Below are positions 18,453 through 29,000 of a DNA stretch of 64,000 nt, piece after piece. The stretch covers positions 62,001-126,000 of the forward strand of contig NZ_FQTQ01000206.1 of assembly GCF_900128525.1 (NCBI RefSeq), in the 5' to 3' direction. The stretch is from a methanotrophic endosymbiont of Bathymodiolus puteoserpentis (Logatchev) (GTDB taxonomy: Bacteria; Pseudomonadota; Gammaproteobacteria; Methylococcales; Methylomonadaceae). The notes below the pieces were generated by a model that did not search any database, was not told where the DNA came from, and was given only the letters and a program-made list of their open reading frames with translations. Every line of letters begins with the position of its first letter. The first letter of the stretch is position 1. The position numbers and the translations under genes were made by a program.

Positions 18453-20120
18453 ATGGCACAATATATATTTTCTATGAATCGAGTGGGCAAAATTGTCCCA
18501 CCCAAAAAATTCATCTTAAAAGATATTTCTTTATCTTTTTTCCCTGGCGCAAAAATCGGTGTATTAGGTCTTAACGGCTCTGGTAAATCAACTCTACTCC
18601 GCATTATGGCAGGCGTTGACAAAGAAATTGAGGGTGAAGCCATTCCTATGAAAGGTATTAACATCGGCTATCTTGCGCAAGAACCCCAGCTTGACCCTAC
18701 AAAAGATGTACGTGGTAATGTCGAAGAAGGATTAGGTGAAATACAACAAATTGTAAAACGCTATAATGCTGTCAATGATGCATTTGCAGAACCTGATGCT
18801 GACTTTGATGCGCTATTGGCTGAGCAAGCCGAATTACAAGAAAAAATTGAAGCCGCTAATGCTTGGGAATTAGAGCGCGAATTAGAAGTAGCCGCGGATG
18901 CTTTACGCCTTCCTCCTTGGGATGCGGATGTTGCCAAACTATCCGGCGGTGAAAAGCGTCGTGTCGCTCTTTGTCGCTTATTGCTATCAAAGCCCGATAT
19001 GCTCTTACTCGATGAACCGACCAACCATTTAGATGCAGAATCAGTGGCATGGCTAGAGCGATTTTTACATGACTACCCTGGTACTGTCGTTGCTGTTACT
19101 CACGATAGATATTTTCTAGATAATGTTGCCGGCTGGATTTTAGAACTGGATCGTGGCCAAGGTATTCCTTGGGAAGGTAATTACTCTTCTTGGTTAGAGC
19201 AAAAACAAAACCGTTTAGCCCAAGAGGAAAAACAAGAAAGTTCACGCCAAAAAGCGATGCAAGCTGAATTGGAATGGGTACGCTCTAATACCAAAGGCCG
19301 TCATGCAAAAAGTAAAGCGCGTTTAGCGCGTTTTGATGAAATGTCGTCACAAGAAGCACAAAAACGTAACGAAACCCAGGAAATATTTATTCCACCTGGC
19401 CCTCGTTTAGGTGATGTCGTTATTGATGTGGAACACGTTAACAAAGGTTTCGGTGAGCGTTTATTAGTCAATGACTTAAGCTTTAAATTACCCCCTGGTG
19501 GCATTGTCGGCATTATCGGTCCTAACGGTGCTGGTAAAACCACCCTATTCCGTATGATGTCAGGCGTAGAACAAGCTGATTCAGGTGAGATTAAATTAGG
19601 TTCGACCGTACAACTTTCACACGTTGATCAATCTAGAGATGACCTTGATGATAACAAAACCGTCTGGGAGGAAATCTCTGATGGCTTAGATTTAATCACC
19701 GTAGGCACTTATGAAACGCCATCACGTTCCTATTGTGGCCGCTTTAATTTTAAAGGCGGTGACCAACAAAAACGTATTGGTGATTTATCGGGTGGTGAAC
19801 GTAATCGTGTACATTTAGCCAAGCTATTACGTAGCGGTGGTAATGTTTTATTACTCGATGAGCCAACCAACGATTTAGATGTTGAAACCTTACGTGCTTT
19901 AGAAGAAGCCTTGCTAGCCTTTCCTGGTTGTGCCGTAGTTATTTCGCATGACCGCTGGTTTTTAGATCGAATCGCTACACACATGCTGGCATTTGAAGGT
20001 GATAGTCAAGTGGTCTGGTTTGAAGGTAACTATGAAGATTACGAAAAAGATCGTCATAAACGTCTAGGTACAGATGCCGACAACCCAACCCGTATTAAAT
20101 ACAAAAAAATCACGATTTAA
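18453..20120 (+). CDS. ettA: Energy-dependent translational throttle protein EttA (ABC-F)
   Basis: EttA binds the ribosomal E site and gates entry into elongation according to ATP/ADP. The 555-residue protein equals the E. coli length. It has two ABC domains: Walker [10 protein letters not shown] (about 45) with LSGGEKRR and [13 protein letters not shown], and Walker [10 protein letters not shown] (about 355) with LSGGERNR and [13 protein letters not shown]. The charged linker with [19 protein letters not shown] lies between them. There is no membrane domain. A TATAAT-like box lies just upstream (about 18411). Confidence 0.95.
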   Translation: MAQYIFSMNRVGKIVPPKKFILKDISLSFFPGAKIGVLGLNGSGKSTLLRIMAGVDKEIEGEAIPMKGINIGYLAQEPQLDPTKDVRGNVEEGLGEIQQIVKRYNAVNDAFAEPDADFDALLAEQAELQEKIEAANAWELERELEVAADALRLPPWDADVAKLSGGEKRRVALCRLLLSKPDMLLLDEPTNHLDAESVAWLERFLHDYPGTVVAVTHDRYFLDNVAGWILELDRGQGIPWEGNYSSWLEQKQNRLAQEEKQESSRQKAMQAELEWVRSNTKGRHAKSKARLARFDEMSSQEAQKRNETQEIFIPPGPRLGDVVIDVEHVNKGFGERLLVNDLSFKLPPGGIVGIIGPNGAGKTTLFRMMSGVEQADSGEIKLGSTVQLSHVDQSRDDLDDNKTVWEEISDGLDLITVGTYETPSRSYCGRFNFKGGDQQKRIGDLSGGERNRVHLAKLLRSGGNVLLLDEPTNDLDVETLRALEEALLAFPGCAVVISHDRWFLDRIATHMLAFEGDSQVVWFEGNYEDYEKDRHKRLGTDADNPTRIKYKKITI

Positions 20121-20548
20121 AGGTATTTATCATATAGTGGCAGGGGCATAACTTGTATGCAACGCGCGTAAATTCTCATTTTAAGCGGGTATAAAAAATG
20201 TCGTAGGATGATAATATGGACTCCTCTAACTTCAGCGGTATCATATATACCCCCGAATAAGTAAAGGAACCAAGAGGAGTCCGATAGTCCCTACAAATCA
20301 ATGCAGGCTGATTCTTATCAATGAGTTACCGGAATGATTGACACTACAAATAATAACCTCCAAGAGTGACTCTTGAGTCAACCTCATTGCCATAGCAGGC
20401 TATCGCCTTTCCAATAGATCTATTGAACGGACTTACACAGCAATAAACTTTGGTATTGGAAACCTTGAAGTGAAAAATAGAATTTTTCACTTCAATATTC
20501 TGTCTTTAATCGGTGACTAAAAAGATTTAGATAATGATAAATACAGAC
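20121..20548. other. Intergenic region between ettA and cydB with inverted repeats, no gene seen
   Basis: No convincing reading frame was found in 428 bp. It holds a 10-bp inverted pair GGACTCCTCT (20218-20227) and AGAGGAGTCC (20273-20282) around 45 bp, and the strong hairpin listed separately. The two flanking genes converge here, so terminators are expected. Confidence 0.55.
20465..20495. terminator. Perfect 14-bp hairpin between convergent ettA and cydB
   Basis: Arms TTGAAGTGAAAAAT and ATTTTTCACTTCAA surround a 3-nt loop. It lies between convergently transcribed genes, 54 bp from the cydB stop. It is AT-rich with a weak U-tract, so it could be a bidirectional terminator or a transposon relic. 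Confidence 0.5.
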
Positions 20549-21601
20549 TTAATACCCTTCTTCATCATCGGACAATACCACTTTACCGCGAAATGAGCGG
20601 TACATATAAAGTGTGTAAACAACCGCTAGTGGCGCACCGATAGAAAACCAGATAATCCCTGTACGTAAAGCATATTCCGAAGTAGCTGTATTATAAATCG
20701 TCAGGTTATGCATCGAGTGGGTCGTTGCAATCAGCATATTAGGATAAATACTAAAGGCGACACTGAGTAACAATAGCACCATAAAGGCGGCAGAAGCGGC
20801 AAAGGCGTATAAATCATTTTCTTTGCTGCGTGTGACAAACATAGCGAGTAAAGCAGCCCCTGCCAGTATTGGCAATAATACCCCTATCGAATACACACTA
20901 TAATTCTGAATAAAAAAGGGCTGCACGATATGCGTTGCCAACGGCAACACAAGCATGAACAAAGCAATTAAGTAGTTACCTTTACGCGCGATATGACGGG
21001 CGCGCTGTTGAATGGCTTGCTCAGTTTTTAAGGCAATAAAATTAGCACCATGTACGCTAAAAAGTACGATAGCAAATGCGCCAGTTAAGAGTGTATACCA
21101 GTCAAGAATACCTGGGTACTCGCCGGTCATAAAATCTGTCCATAAGGGCAAGAAGAAAAATCCATCTGCTTCCAGTGGAACGCCACGCAATACGTTACCT
21201 AATGCAACACCGAGCACCAGCGTAATAGAAACGCTGCCTATGACTAACAAAGCATCCCAAAAACTATGCCATAAAGGGTTAGGGAGCTGTGAGCGCAGCT
21301 CCATGGATAACCCACGAAACATCAATAACCATAATAACAGCATCAAGGCGAGGTAATAGCCACTAAATATAGATGCATAAGCTGTTGGGAAGGCAAAGAA
21401 TAATACGCCACCGCCTATAATGAGCCATACTTCATTACCATCCCAGATAGGACCAATCGCGCTTAAAACCGTTCTACGCTCAGTATTGTTTTTAGCGACC
21501 CAAGGGTAAATAATGCCAGTACCAAAATCAAACCCATCCAGTACAACAAATAAGGTCAATAATACACCTATTATAATAAACCATAATGTTTCCATAACCA
21601 T
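20549..21601 (-). CDS. cydB: Cytochrome bd-type quinol oxidase subunit II
   Basis: This is the second membrane subunit of cytochrome bd, a high-affinity quinol oxidase of the inner membrane. The 350-residue protein has about eight to nine membrane segments. Conserved blocks are FVVLDGFDFGTGIIYPWVA, RRTVLSAIGPIWDGNEVWLI and SVHGANFIALKTE. It starts 5 bp after the cydA stop. Cytochrome bd also tolerates NO and cyanide, which suits a cell making NO by NirK. Confidence 0.93.
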   Translation of the reverse strand: MVMETLWFIIIGVLLTLFVVLDGFDFGTGIIYPWVAKNNTERRTVLSAIGPIWDGNEVWLIIGGGVLFFAFPTAYASIFSGYYLALMLLLWLLMFRGLSMELRSQLPNPLWHSFWDALLVIGSVSITLVLGVALGNVLRGVPLEADGFFFLPLWTDFMTGEYPGILDWYTLLTGAFAIVLFSVHGANFIALKTEQAIQQRARHIARKGNYLIALFMLVLPLATHIVQPFFIQNYSVYSIGVLLPILAGAALLAMFVTRSKENDLYAFAASAAFMVLLLLSVAFSIYPNMLIATTHSMHNLTIYNTATSEYALRTGIIWFSIGAPLAVVYTLYMYRSFRGKVVLSDDEEGY

Positions 21602-21606
21602 ATCCT

Positions 21607-22944
21607 CTAAGAGTTATTCTCAATAGTCGCAGGGCCAATATTAATAAGCCGTAGAACCAGCATAAGAAAAAGCAGCCCCATCAGCATATATAAGAGTACG
21701 AAACCCAATAAGGTGAATAATACATTACCTGAGCTAACGTGGGGTGATGCCCCTTCAACTGTACGCATCAGGCCATAGACTAACCAAGGCTGCCGGCCAA
21801 TTTCTGTTGTCATCCAGCCTGCTATCGTAGCAAAGTAGGGCAATGGCGCACTTAACATTAATACCCATAGCATCCAGCGCGATTCAAACAATTGTTTACG
21901 CCACAATAACCAAGCCGACAGTAGCATAATACTAGCAAATAACATGCCCAGAATAACCATAGCGTGAAAACTGTAAAAGACTAAGGGCACAGCATCTGGC
22001 CAGTCTTCTTTAGGGAAATCATCTAAACCTTGTAATTCCCCATCCAGTTTACCCGTCATCATCAGGCTATCTAGATAAGGAATCACCAGTGGATTATCTA
22101 AAGTCTCAGTGTGCATATTCGGTTGCCCCAAAATAATTAAAGGTGCACCTTTTTGGGTTTGGAAAATTCCCTCCATCGCTGCCGCTTTAATAGGTTGATG
22201 CAAAAAAACTTGCCTAGCCTCACCATGACCAAAGGGAAATATTTGTAAAATAGTGGCGATGGTAGCAACCATAACGCCATTGCGTATAAAGAGCCGTGCT
22301 GATTCAAGGTGTTTACCTGCTAATAGATAGTAAGCACCCACCGCCGTTACGACAAACGAAGCGGTAATCAGTGTGGCATTCATATTGTGCAGGTATTGCC
22401 AAAACAGCCAGGGATTAGTGAGTAACCCCCACAGACTGTTAAGCGAATACACCCCATCGCTAGATACAGTATAAGCAACGGGGTGTTGCATCCAGGCATT
22501 GGTAGCAAGAATAAAAAAGCCTGACAACCAAGTGCCAAAACACACCATAAACGCTGCAAACCAGTGTCCTCGTGGGCCAAGTCGTTGCTCTGCAAATAGT
22601 AACAAGCCTAGAAAGGCTGATTCCATAAGAAAAGCAAAAAGCCCCTCCATTGCCAGAAGGCTACCAATCACGCCACCCGTTCTACGTGAAAATTCTGCCC
22701 AATTAGTCCCGAATAGAAATTCCATGGGAATACCAGTAACCACACCGAAGACAAAGTTAATGGCAAATATCTTGATCCAGAAACGTGCTGCTCGGTTATA
22801 TGCTTCATCATGCTTCCATAGAGCCATACTTTTAAAAAGCAGAATCAGAGCGGCCAAACCCATGGTCAATTGAGGGAACAGGTAATGAAATATGATGTTG
22901 AATGCAAAGTGTGCTCGGTCGAGCAGAATAATCGTGGTATCCAT
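21607..22944 (-). CDS. cydA: Cytochrome bd-type quinol oxidase subunit I (short Q-loop, CioA-like)
   Basis: CydA carries hemes b558, b595 and d. The 445-residue protein shows RAHFAFNIIFHYLFPQLTMG (the first-helix His ligand), NFVFGVVTGIPMEFLFGTNW, the ESAFLGLLLF helix and IGRQPWLVYGLMRT. It is shorter than E. coli CydA (522), consistent with the short-Q-loop cyanide-insensitive (Cio) branch. It is upstream of cydB in a two-gene operon; no cydX-sized frame was identified after cydB. Confidence 0.92.
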   Translation of the reverse strand: MDTTIILLDRAHFAFNIIFHYLFPQLTMGLAALILLFKSMALWKHDEAYNRAARFWIKIFAINFVFGVVTGIPMEFLFGTNWAEFSRRTGGVIGSLLAMEGLFAFLMESAFLGLLLFAEQRLGPRGHWFAAFMVCFGTWLSGFFILATNAWMQHPVAYTVSSDGVYSLNSLWGLLTNPWLFWQYLHNMNATLITASFVVTAVGAYYLLAGKHLESARLFIRNGVMVATIATILQIFPFGHGEARQVFLHQPIKAAAMEGIFQTQKGAPLIILGQPNMHTETLDNPLVIPYLDSLMMTGKLDGELQGLDDFPKEDWPDAVPLVFYSFHAMVILGMLFASIMLLSAWLLWRKQLFESRWMLWVLMLSAPLPYFATIAGWMTTEIGRQPWLVYGLMRTVEGASPHVSSGNVLFTLLGFVLLYMLMGLLFLMLVLRLINIGPATIENNS

Positions 22945-23700
22945 TATTTATCTCCGTTTATGATTGTGATAAGTATTTTATAACCATAATGTTCAAGTTA
23001 TCCATTAACTGTGCATAGTCTAGTCTTAAACAAAAGACACTACATCACATAGAAATATCATATTACAAAAAGCTAATACCACCTAAATTCTGAATTGCTC
23101 TCTTAACATAAAACCAAACTAAAGTAATTTTGATTAAAGAGCCGTACACTTGGCAAGGTATTGATTACCTTGAACCGAGGAATATCCGGCACAATACAAA
23201 AAATCCGAGAATTGATAATTGAAATCTGGATAATTTAAAATGAGCACAAGAATGATTGAGAGCAGCTCATTAAGCATACCTATAATATAGGTAATAGGCG
23301 TAAAATATGGGCTTGCAGGGGTTAGTTTTTACAATGGTAAAAATCAGCCCCCTAACCGCAAAAAGATACATCATTTATTCAACTATTTAAAATTAATGCA
23401 CTCTAACTCAGAAATAAGACCTCACTGAGTGCCGGCCCAATATTCATTCCTAATATAGAAAAAGATAATTTACTCATGTTTTTTAGTGAATTAAATGTAG
23501 CTATTTTAGGTGAGAGATTTTTTATCATCTATAAAAACCTTATAAATTAATATTATAAGGTTAAATAACCCAGTAAAATACTAAGTTATTCTTATATATC
23601 ATAATGTTACAGAATTATTAAATCTCAATAACAACCGGATTTATTTAAAATTAAGGTGTAGTATTTATAAGATAATTTTCTAATTTGAGAGGTAACTACA
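22945..23700. promoter_or_regulatory. Long divergent intergenic region between cydA and narK with three hairpins
   Basis: The 756 bp separate two divergently transcribed respiratory genes and must contain both promoters. Visible structure: a palindrome ACCTAT-AAT-ATAGGT (23278-23292), a hairpin TTTTTAC/GTAAAAA (23326-23343), and a 10-bp stem AACCTTATAA/TTATAAGGTT with a 7-nt loop (23536-23562). I found no clean FNR-type TTGAT-N4-ATCAA site. No coding frame is convincing. Confidence 0.5.
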
Positions 23701-25314
23701 ATGGTTGATATTAAAAAATGGGATGTAGAGGACTCTGACTTCTGGGAGGCAGAAGGTAAGGTGATTGCTAATCGAAATTTATGGATATCTATTCCTAGTT
23801 TATTATGTGGCTTTGCTGTTTGGTTATATTGGGGAATTATCACTGTACAAATGCTGAACTTGGGTTTTCCCTATGAAAAATCTCAGTTATTTACATTAAT
23901 GGCAATCGCTGGATTAACAGGCGCAACACTAAGAATCCCAAGTAGTTTTTTTATTCGCTTATGTGGTGGGCGTAATACTATTTTTTTTACCACAGCCCTA
24001 TTAATGCTCCCAGCATTAGGCACGGGTATTGCGTTACAAGATCAAAATACTCCTTTTTGGGTATTTCAAGTATTAGCGCTATTATCTGGTTTTGGTGGCG
24101 GTAATTTTGCTTCATCAATGTCAAATATTAGTTTTTTCTTCCCGAAAAAAGTACAAGGTTTGGCGTTAGGCTTAAATGCAGGTTTAGGTAACTTTGGCGT
24201 TACTACGATGCAAATACTGATCCCTCTCTCTATGACCGTTGGTATATTTGGGGCATTGGGAGGCGATCCCATGACTTTACTCTCTAGCTCCGGGACCTTG
24301 ATCGGAAAAATACCGGCTGGCACTGAAACCTATATTCAAAACGCAGGATTTATCTGGTTACTATTTTTAATTCCTTTAGCCTTTTTTAGCTGGTTTGGAA
24401 TGCATAATATCCGTACTGAAGAAGTTTCTCCTAACGAACAGCACCCTTTTGTTAGTTTTGGTATTATGTCAGGCATGCTACTTATTGCTTTTGCTAGTTC
24501 AATTTTTGGCTTATGGCTTATGTTACCCGAATCAGTACATGGTTCTGGCTTTCATGTGCCTAAAGAAATTGCCTTATTTATTGTTATTGCTTTAACTGTT
24601 TCTTTGTTAAAAATTATTCCCGGACAGATTGGTCAAAGCTTAGATCGCCAATATAAAATTTTTGATAATAAGCATACTTGGGTGATGAGTATTATTTATA
24701 CCATGACCTTTGGCTCTTTTATTGGTTTTGCCGCTTGTTTTCCATTAGCAATTAAAGTGATTTTTGGCTATCAGCATATTTTAGTCGATGGTGTTATGAA
24801 TCATGATATAGCTAACCCAAATGGTCCAAGCGCCTTAATGTATGCATGGATGGGGCCTTTTATTGGGGCATTAATTCGCCCTGTCGGCGGCATGATTGCT
24901 GATAAGTTTGGTGGTGCTTGGGTTACTCATATAGTCTCTTTTATTATGGTTATCAGTGCTGTCGGTGTTGCATACTATATGAAGGCGGCTTATAACTCAG
25001 CAACACCAGAAGATTATTTTGTAGAATTCTTTATTTTATTTCTAGTTTTATTTGCAGCAACAGGCATTGGTAACGGCTCAACTTTCCGCTCCATTGCGAT
25101 GATTTTCCCCAAAGAACAAGCAGGCCCTGTATTAGGCTGGACCTCAGCGGTTGCTGCCTATGGTGCATTTTATATTCCTAAAGTTTTTGGCGAACAAATC
25201 AAAGCGACCACACCTGAAATAGCACTCTATGGTTTTGCAGCCTTTTATATCGTTTGCATTATGATTAACTGGTGGTTTTACTTGCGTAAAGAGGGTGAGT
25301 TTTATAACCCATAA
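23701..25314 (+). CDS. narK: Nitrate/nitrite transporter, NarK/NNP family (MFS)
   Basis: This inner-membrane major facilitator has 537 residues and about 12 membrane segments. NNP signatures are seen around GLTGATLRIPSSFFIRLCGGRN (first half) and GPFIGALIRPVGGMIADKFGG (second half); the glycine-rich SGFGGGNFASSMSNI and GNGSTFRSIAMIFP segments are the nitrate-signature helices. It lies upstream of narGHJI, separated by a RAYT gene with flanking palindromes, and probably imports nitrate or exchanges nitrate for nitrite. Confidence 0.9.
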   Translation: MVDIKKWDVEDSDFWEAEGKVIANRNLWISIPSLLCGFAVWLYWGIITVQMLNLGFPYEKSQLFTLMAIAGLTGATLRIPSSFFIRLCGGRNTIFFTTALLMLPALGTGIALQDQNTPFWVFQVLALLSGFGGGNFASSMSNISFFFPKKVQGLALGLNAGLGNFGVTTMQILIPLSMTVGIFGALGGDPMTLLSSSGTLIGKIPAGTETYIQNAGFIWLLFLIPLAFFSWFGMHNIRTEEVSPNEQHPFVSFGIMSGMLLIAFASSIFGLWLMLPESVHGSGFHVPKEIALFIVIALTVSLLKIIPGQIGQSLDRQYKIFDNKHTWVMSIIYTMTFGSFIGFAACFPLAIKVIFGYQHILVDGVMNHDIANPNGPSALMYAWMGPFIGALIRPVGGMIADKFGGAWVTHIVSFIMVISAVGVAYYMKAAYNSATPEDYFVEFFILFLVLFAATGIGNGSTFRSIAMIFPKEQAGPVLGWTSAVAAYGAFYIPKVFGEQIKATTPEIALYGFAAFYIVCIMINWWFYLRKEGEFYNP

Positions 25315-25318
25315 AAAG

Positions 25319-25380
25319 ATTGGGGCGCAGGCCTTTAGCCTGCAGTTATTGAAAAATCAGGCTGAAGCCAGCCCCTCTAT
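25319..25380. repeat. REP palindrome 5' of the RAYT gene
   Basis: Arms ATTGGGGCGCAGGCCTTTAG (with CCTGC) and CAGGCTGAAGCCAGCCCC surround a short AT loop. It begins 5 bp after the narK stop. It is a diverged copy of 25938-26000. Confidence 0.8.
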
Positions 25381-25395
25381 ATTTTTTGAATTGCT

Positions 25396-25935
25396 TTGGT
25401 TAGGTCAATGACAAGAAAGGCTTTGCATCATTACAGTGAATTAAATACTTATCAGTTTGTTACTTTTCGGACACAAGACAGTGTTGATGCTTATTTACTG
25501 GGTATTCATGGAAATCCTAATTTAAGTGCTTCTGAAAAGCAGATGAAAATTGATGAATATTGTGATTTATCGAATAAAGGTTGTTATTTGAAGGGTGAAA
25601 TTTTAACTTTGACGATGGGTTATATAAAAAAATTAGAACCAGAATATTACCAGTTATATGCAGTCAGTATTATGCCAAATCACGTGCATTTGTTATTTCA
25701 ACAAAAACAAGCCTTAAGCGTGGTAATGCAAAAAATAAAAGGAGCCACTGCTTTTTATATTAATCAACATTTATCAAGAAAAGGGCATTTTTGGGAAAAG
25801 TCTTATTTTGATAAAGCTCTTCGGGATGAAAAACACTTTCATGTTGTTTATGAATATATTAAGAATAATGCAGTTAAAGCTAACTTGAGTGATGCAGATT
25901 TAAGGTTTTATGGGACATTAGAAAATCTAATATAA
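25396..25935 (+). CDS. REP-associated tyrosine transposase (RAYT, Y1/HUH)
   Basis: The 175-residue protein (ATG at 25408 preferred; a TTG at 25396 is upstream) belongs to the IS200/TnpA-REP-like Y1 transposases. These nick single-stranded DNA at REP hairpins. The HUH motif is N91-H92-V-H94-LL, and the candidate catalytic tyrosine is Tyr150 (or Tyr148) in VVYEYIKNNAVKANL, matching the usual YI-x-N-N-PVKA block. It is complete and bracketed on both sides by long palindromes of the same family. It sits between narK and narG. Confidence 0.88.
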   Translation: MVRSMTRKALHHYSELNTYQFVTFRTQDSVDAYLLGIHGNPNLSASEKQMKIDEYCDLSNKGCYLKGEILTLTMGYIKKLEPEYYQLYAVSIMPNHVHLLFQQKQALSVVMQKIKGATAFYINQHLSRKGHFWEKSYFDKALRDEKHFHVVYEYIKNNAVKANLSDADLRFYGTLENLI

Positions 25936-25937
25936 AG

Positions 25938-26000
25938 AATGGGGCGCAGGTCTTTAGCCTGCAGTTATTGCAAAAGCAGGCTAAAGACCTGCGCCCCAAT
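25938..26000. repeat. REP palindrome 3' of the RAYT gene
   Basis: Nearly perfect arms: AATGGGGCGCAGGTCTTTAG followed by CCTGC, and GCAGGCTAAAG followed by ACCTGCGCCCCAAT, 24 of 25 positions pairing around a 13-nt loop. It lies 32 bp upstream of narG, so it would be in the narG leader if transcription comes from narK. Confidence 0.9.
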
Positions 26001-26032
26001 GTTATAAAAATTAATAACAGGAGAAAAACACG

Positions 26033-29000
26033 ATGAGTCATTTTTTAGACCGTCTTAACTTTTTCAAAAAAGTTCAAAGTAAATTTTCGGGTGATCATGG
26101 CGTTGTGACCAATGAAGATCGCCAATGGGAAGATGGATACCGTAATCGCTGGCGTTTTGATAAAGTCGTGCGTTCAACGCATGGCGTAAACTGTACTGGA
26201 AGCTGTTCATGGAATATCCATGTTAAAAATGGCTTGGTTGCTTTTGAAATGCAAGCCACCGATTATCCTCGCACTCGCCCCGATATGCCAAATCATGAGC
26301 CGCGCGGCTGTCCCCGTGGCGCAAGTTTTTCATGGTATTTGTACAGCCCTTTACGGGTTAAATATCCTCTGATTCGTGAACGTTTAGTTTCTTTATATAG
26401 GGATGAGCGAGCGACAGGTAAAGATCCCGTAGAAGCATGGGCAGCTATTCAAGAAGACCCAATAAAACGTGAAAAATATACCGCAGTTCGTGGTTTAGGT
26501 GGCTTTGTACGTGTCGATTGGGATGAGGTTTCAGAGATTATTGCGGCTTCTAATGTTTACACTATAAAAGCCCATGGTCCTGATCGCATTGCTGGATTTT
26601 CACCGATTCCTGCGATGTCGATGATTAGTTATGCGGCAGGGAGTCGCTATTTGTCATTAATCGGTGGCGCTTGTTTATCTTTTTATGATTGGTACTGCGA
26701 TTTACCACCGGCTTCACCACAAACTTGGGGCGAACAAACTGATGTCCCTGAGTCGGCTGATTGGTATAACTCAACCTATCTAGTGGTTGCTGGCGCGAAT
26801 TTACCGATGACGCGCTCACCTGACGCACATTTTTATTCAGAAGTGCGTTATAAGGGTGCAAAAGTTGTCGCGATTTCACCCGATTATGCAGAATATGTAA
26901 AGTTTGCGGATTTATGGATGCCCGCAAAACAAGGCACTGATGCTGCTATTTTCTTGGCAATGGGACATGTGGCTTTAAAAGAATTCCATGTTGACCAACA
27001 AGACCCTTATTTTGAAGAGTATGCACGTACTTATACCGATTTACCTATGTTGGTTATTTTAGATGAGTACGAAGGCAGCTATATTTCTGGACGATTTATA
27101 CGTGCAGCTGATTTTGATGACAGTTTAGGGGAGAAAAATAACCCCGACTGGAAAACTGTTGTGATTGATGAAAAAACAGGCGATGTTTTTGCACCAAATG
27201 GTTCAGTTGGTTTTCGCTGGGGCGAAGAAGGCAAGTGGAATTTATTACCTAAAAAAGGTCGCCGTCATACAAAGCCACGTTTAAGTATGATTTTTGAGAA
27301 TGATGGAATAGTTGATGTTTTGATGCCTGATTTTCAATCGGGTGCTGATGTCTCTATGCATCGCAATGTTCCTACTAAGAAAATCACTCTAAATGGTAAA
27401 GCCGTTTTAGTTGCCACCGTATTTGATTTGCAATTAGCACAGTATGGTATTGACCGTGGTTTAGGTGGCGAGGTAGCAAAAGGGTATGATGATGCGAGCA
27501 TTCCAAACACACCCGCCTGGGCAGAGAAAATTACAGGTGTAAAACAGGCTGATATTATCCGCAGCGGTCGTGAATTTGCTGATAACGCATCGAAGACCAT
27601 GGGTAAATCCATGGTCATTTTAGGTGCTGGTTTAAACCACTGGTACCACAATGATATGCATTACCGCGCCATTATGAATTTATTGCATATGTGCGGCTGT
27701 GTTGGTCAAAGTGGTGGTGGCTGGTGTCATTATGTAGGTCAAGAAAAATTACGACCTCAAGCTGGCTGGGCACCCATTGCCTTTGGCCTAGATTGGCAAA
27801 AACCCCCACGCCACATGAATGGCACAACCTACTTTTATTTTCATACGGATCAATGGCGTTATGAAAAATTATCAGCAGATGCCATGTTATCCGCAACCGC
27901 TCAGAGCCATTATAAAGGGCATAATTTAGCTGATTATAATGTCGTTTCACAACGTCTTGGTTGGTTGCCTTCAGCACCACATTTTAATAAAAACCCATTA
28001 GATATTGTCAGAGAGGCTGAAGCATCAGGTGCTAAAGATGAAAAAGGCGTGTCAGATTATTTGGTCGGCAAATTAAAATCAGGAGAAATTGCTTTTGCTG
28101 CTGAAGATATTGATGCACCTGAAAATCACCCACGTAATTTATTTGTCTGGCGTGCTAATTTAATTGGTTCCAGTGCGAAAGGACATGAGTATTTTCTAAA
28201 GCATTTATTAGGTGCACAAAATAGTGTGATGCAAGATGTGCTGCCTGAAGCCGAAGGTGTAGAAATTGCGTGGCATAAAGATGCACCGATTGCCAAATTG
28301 GATTTAATGGTGGATATTAACTTTCGTTTAAATTCAACGGGCGCTTTTTCGGATATTGTTTTGCCTACTGCAACTTGGTATGAGAAAAATGATTTAAATA
28401 CAACGGATATGCATCCATTTATTCACCCGCTAACACAAGCAGTTGACCCCGGCTGGGAGTCACGTTCAGATTGGCAAATTTTTAAAACCATTGCAAAAAG
28501 CTTTTCAGTCTTGGCAGAAAAACATTTAGGTACACAAAAAGACCTTGTTGCTTTACCTATATTACATGATACACCTGCTGAATTAGCGCAAGCCATGGAC
28601 GTTAAAGATTGGAAGCGTGGCGAATGTGAGCCTATTCCAGGTAAAACCATGCCTTTACTTAAGGTAGTACAGCGTGATTTTGCTGATACTTATAAGAAAT
28701 TTACAGCATTAGGGCCTTTATTAAATAAACAAGGCAATAATATCAAAGGGATAGACTGGAATACTGAAAAAGAGTACGAATCTTTAAAAGCTATTTGCTA
28801 TCCCATTAAAGAAGCAGGTATTTCTAAAGGAATGCTCTCTTTAGAAGAAGATATTAATGTCTGTGAAGCTATTTTAGCCTTAGCACCCGAAACAAATGGT
28901 GAAGTTGCTGTTAAATCTTGGGCAGCATTAAGTACAAAAACAGGTGTAGATCATACGCATTTAGCCAAGTCACGCGAAGATGACAAAATCACTTTCCGTG

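Noticed and set aside
25319-26000. CRISPR-like interpretation of the repeated palindromes
   Set aside because: The repeats are dispersed palindromes flanking a RAYT gene, with no regular spacer array anywhere in the window.
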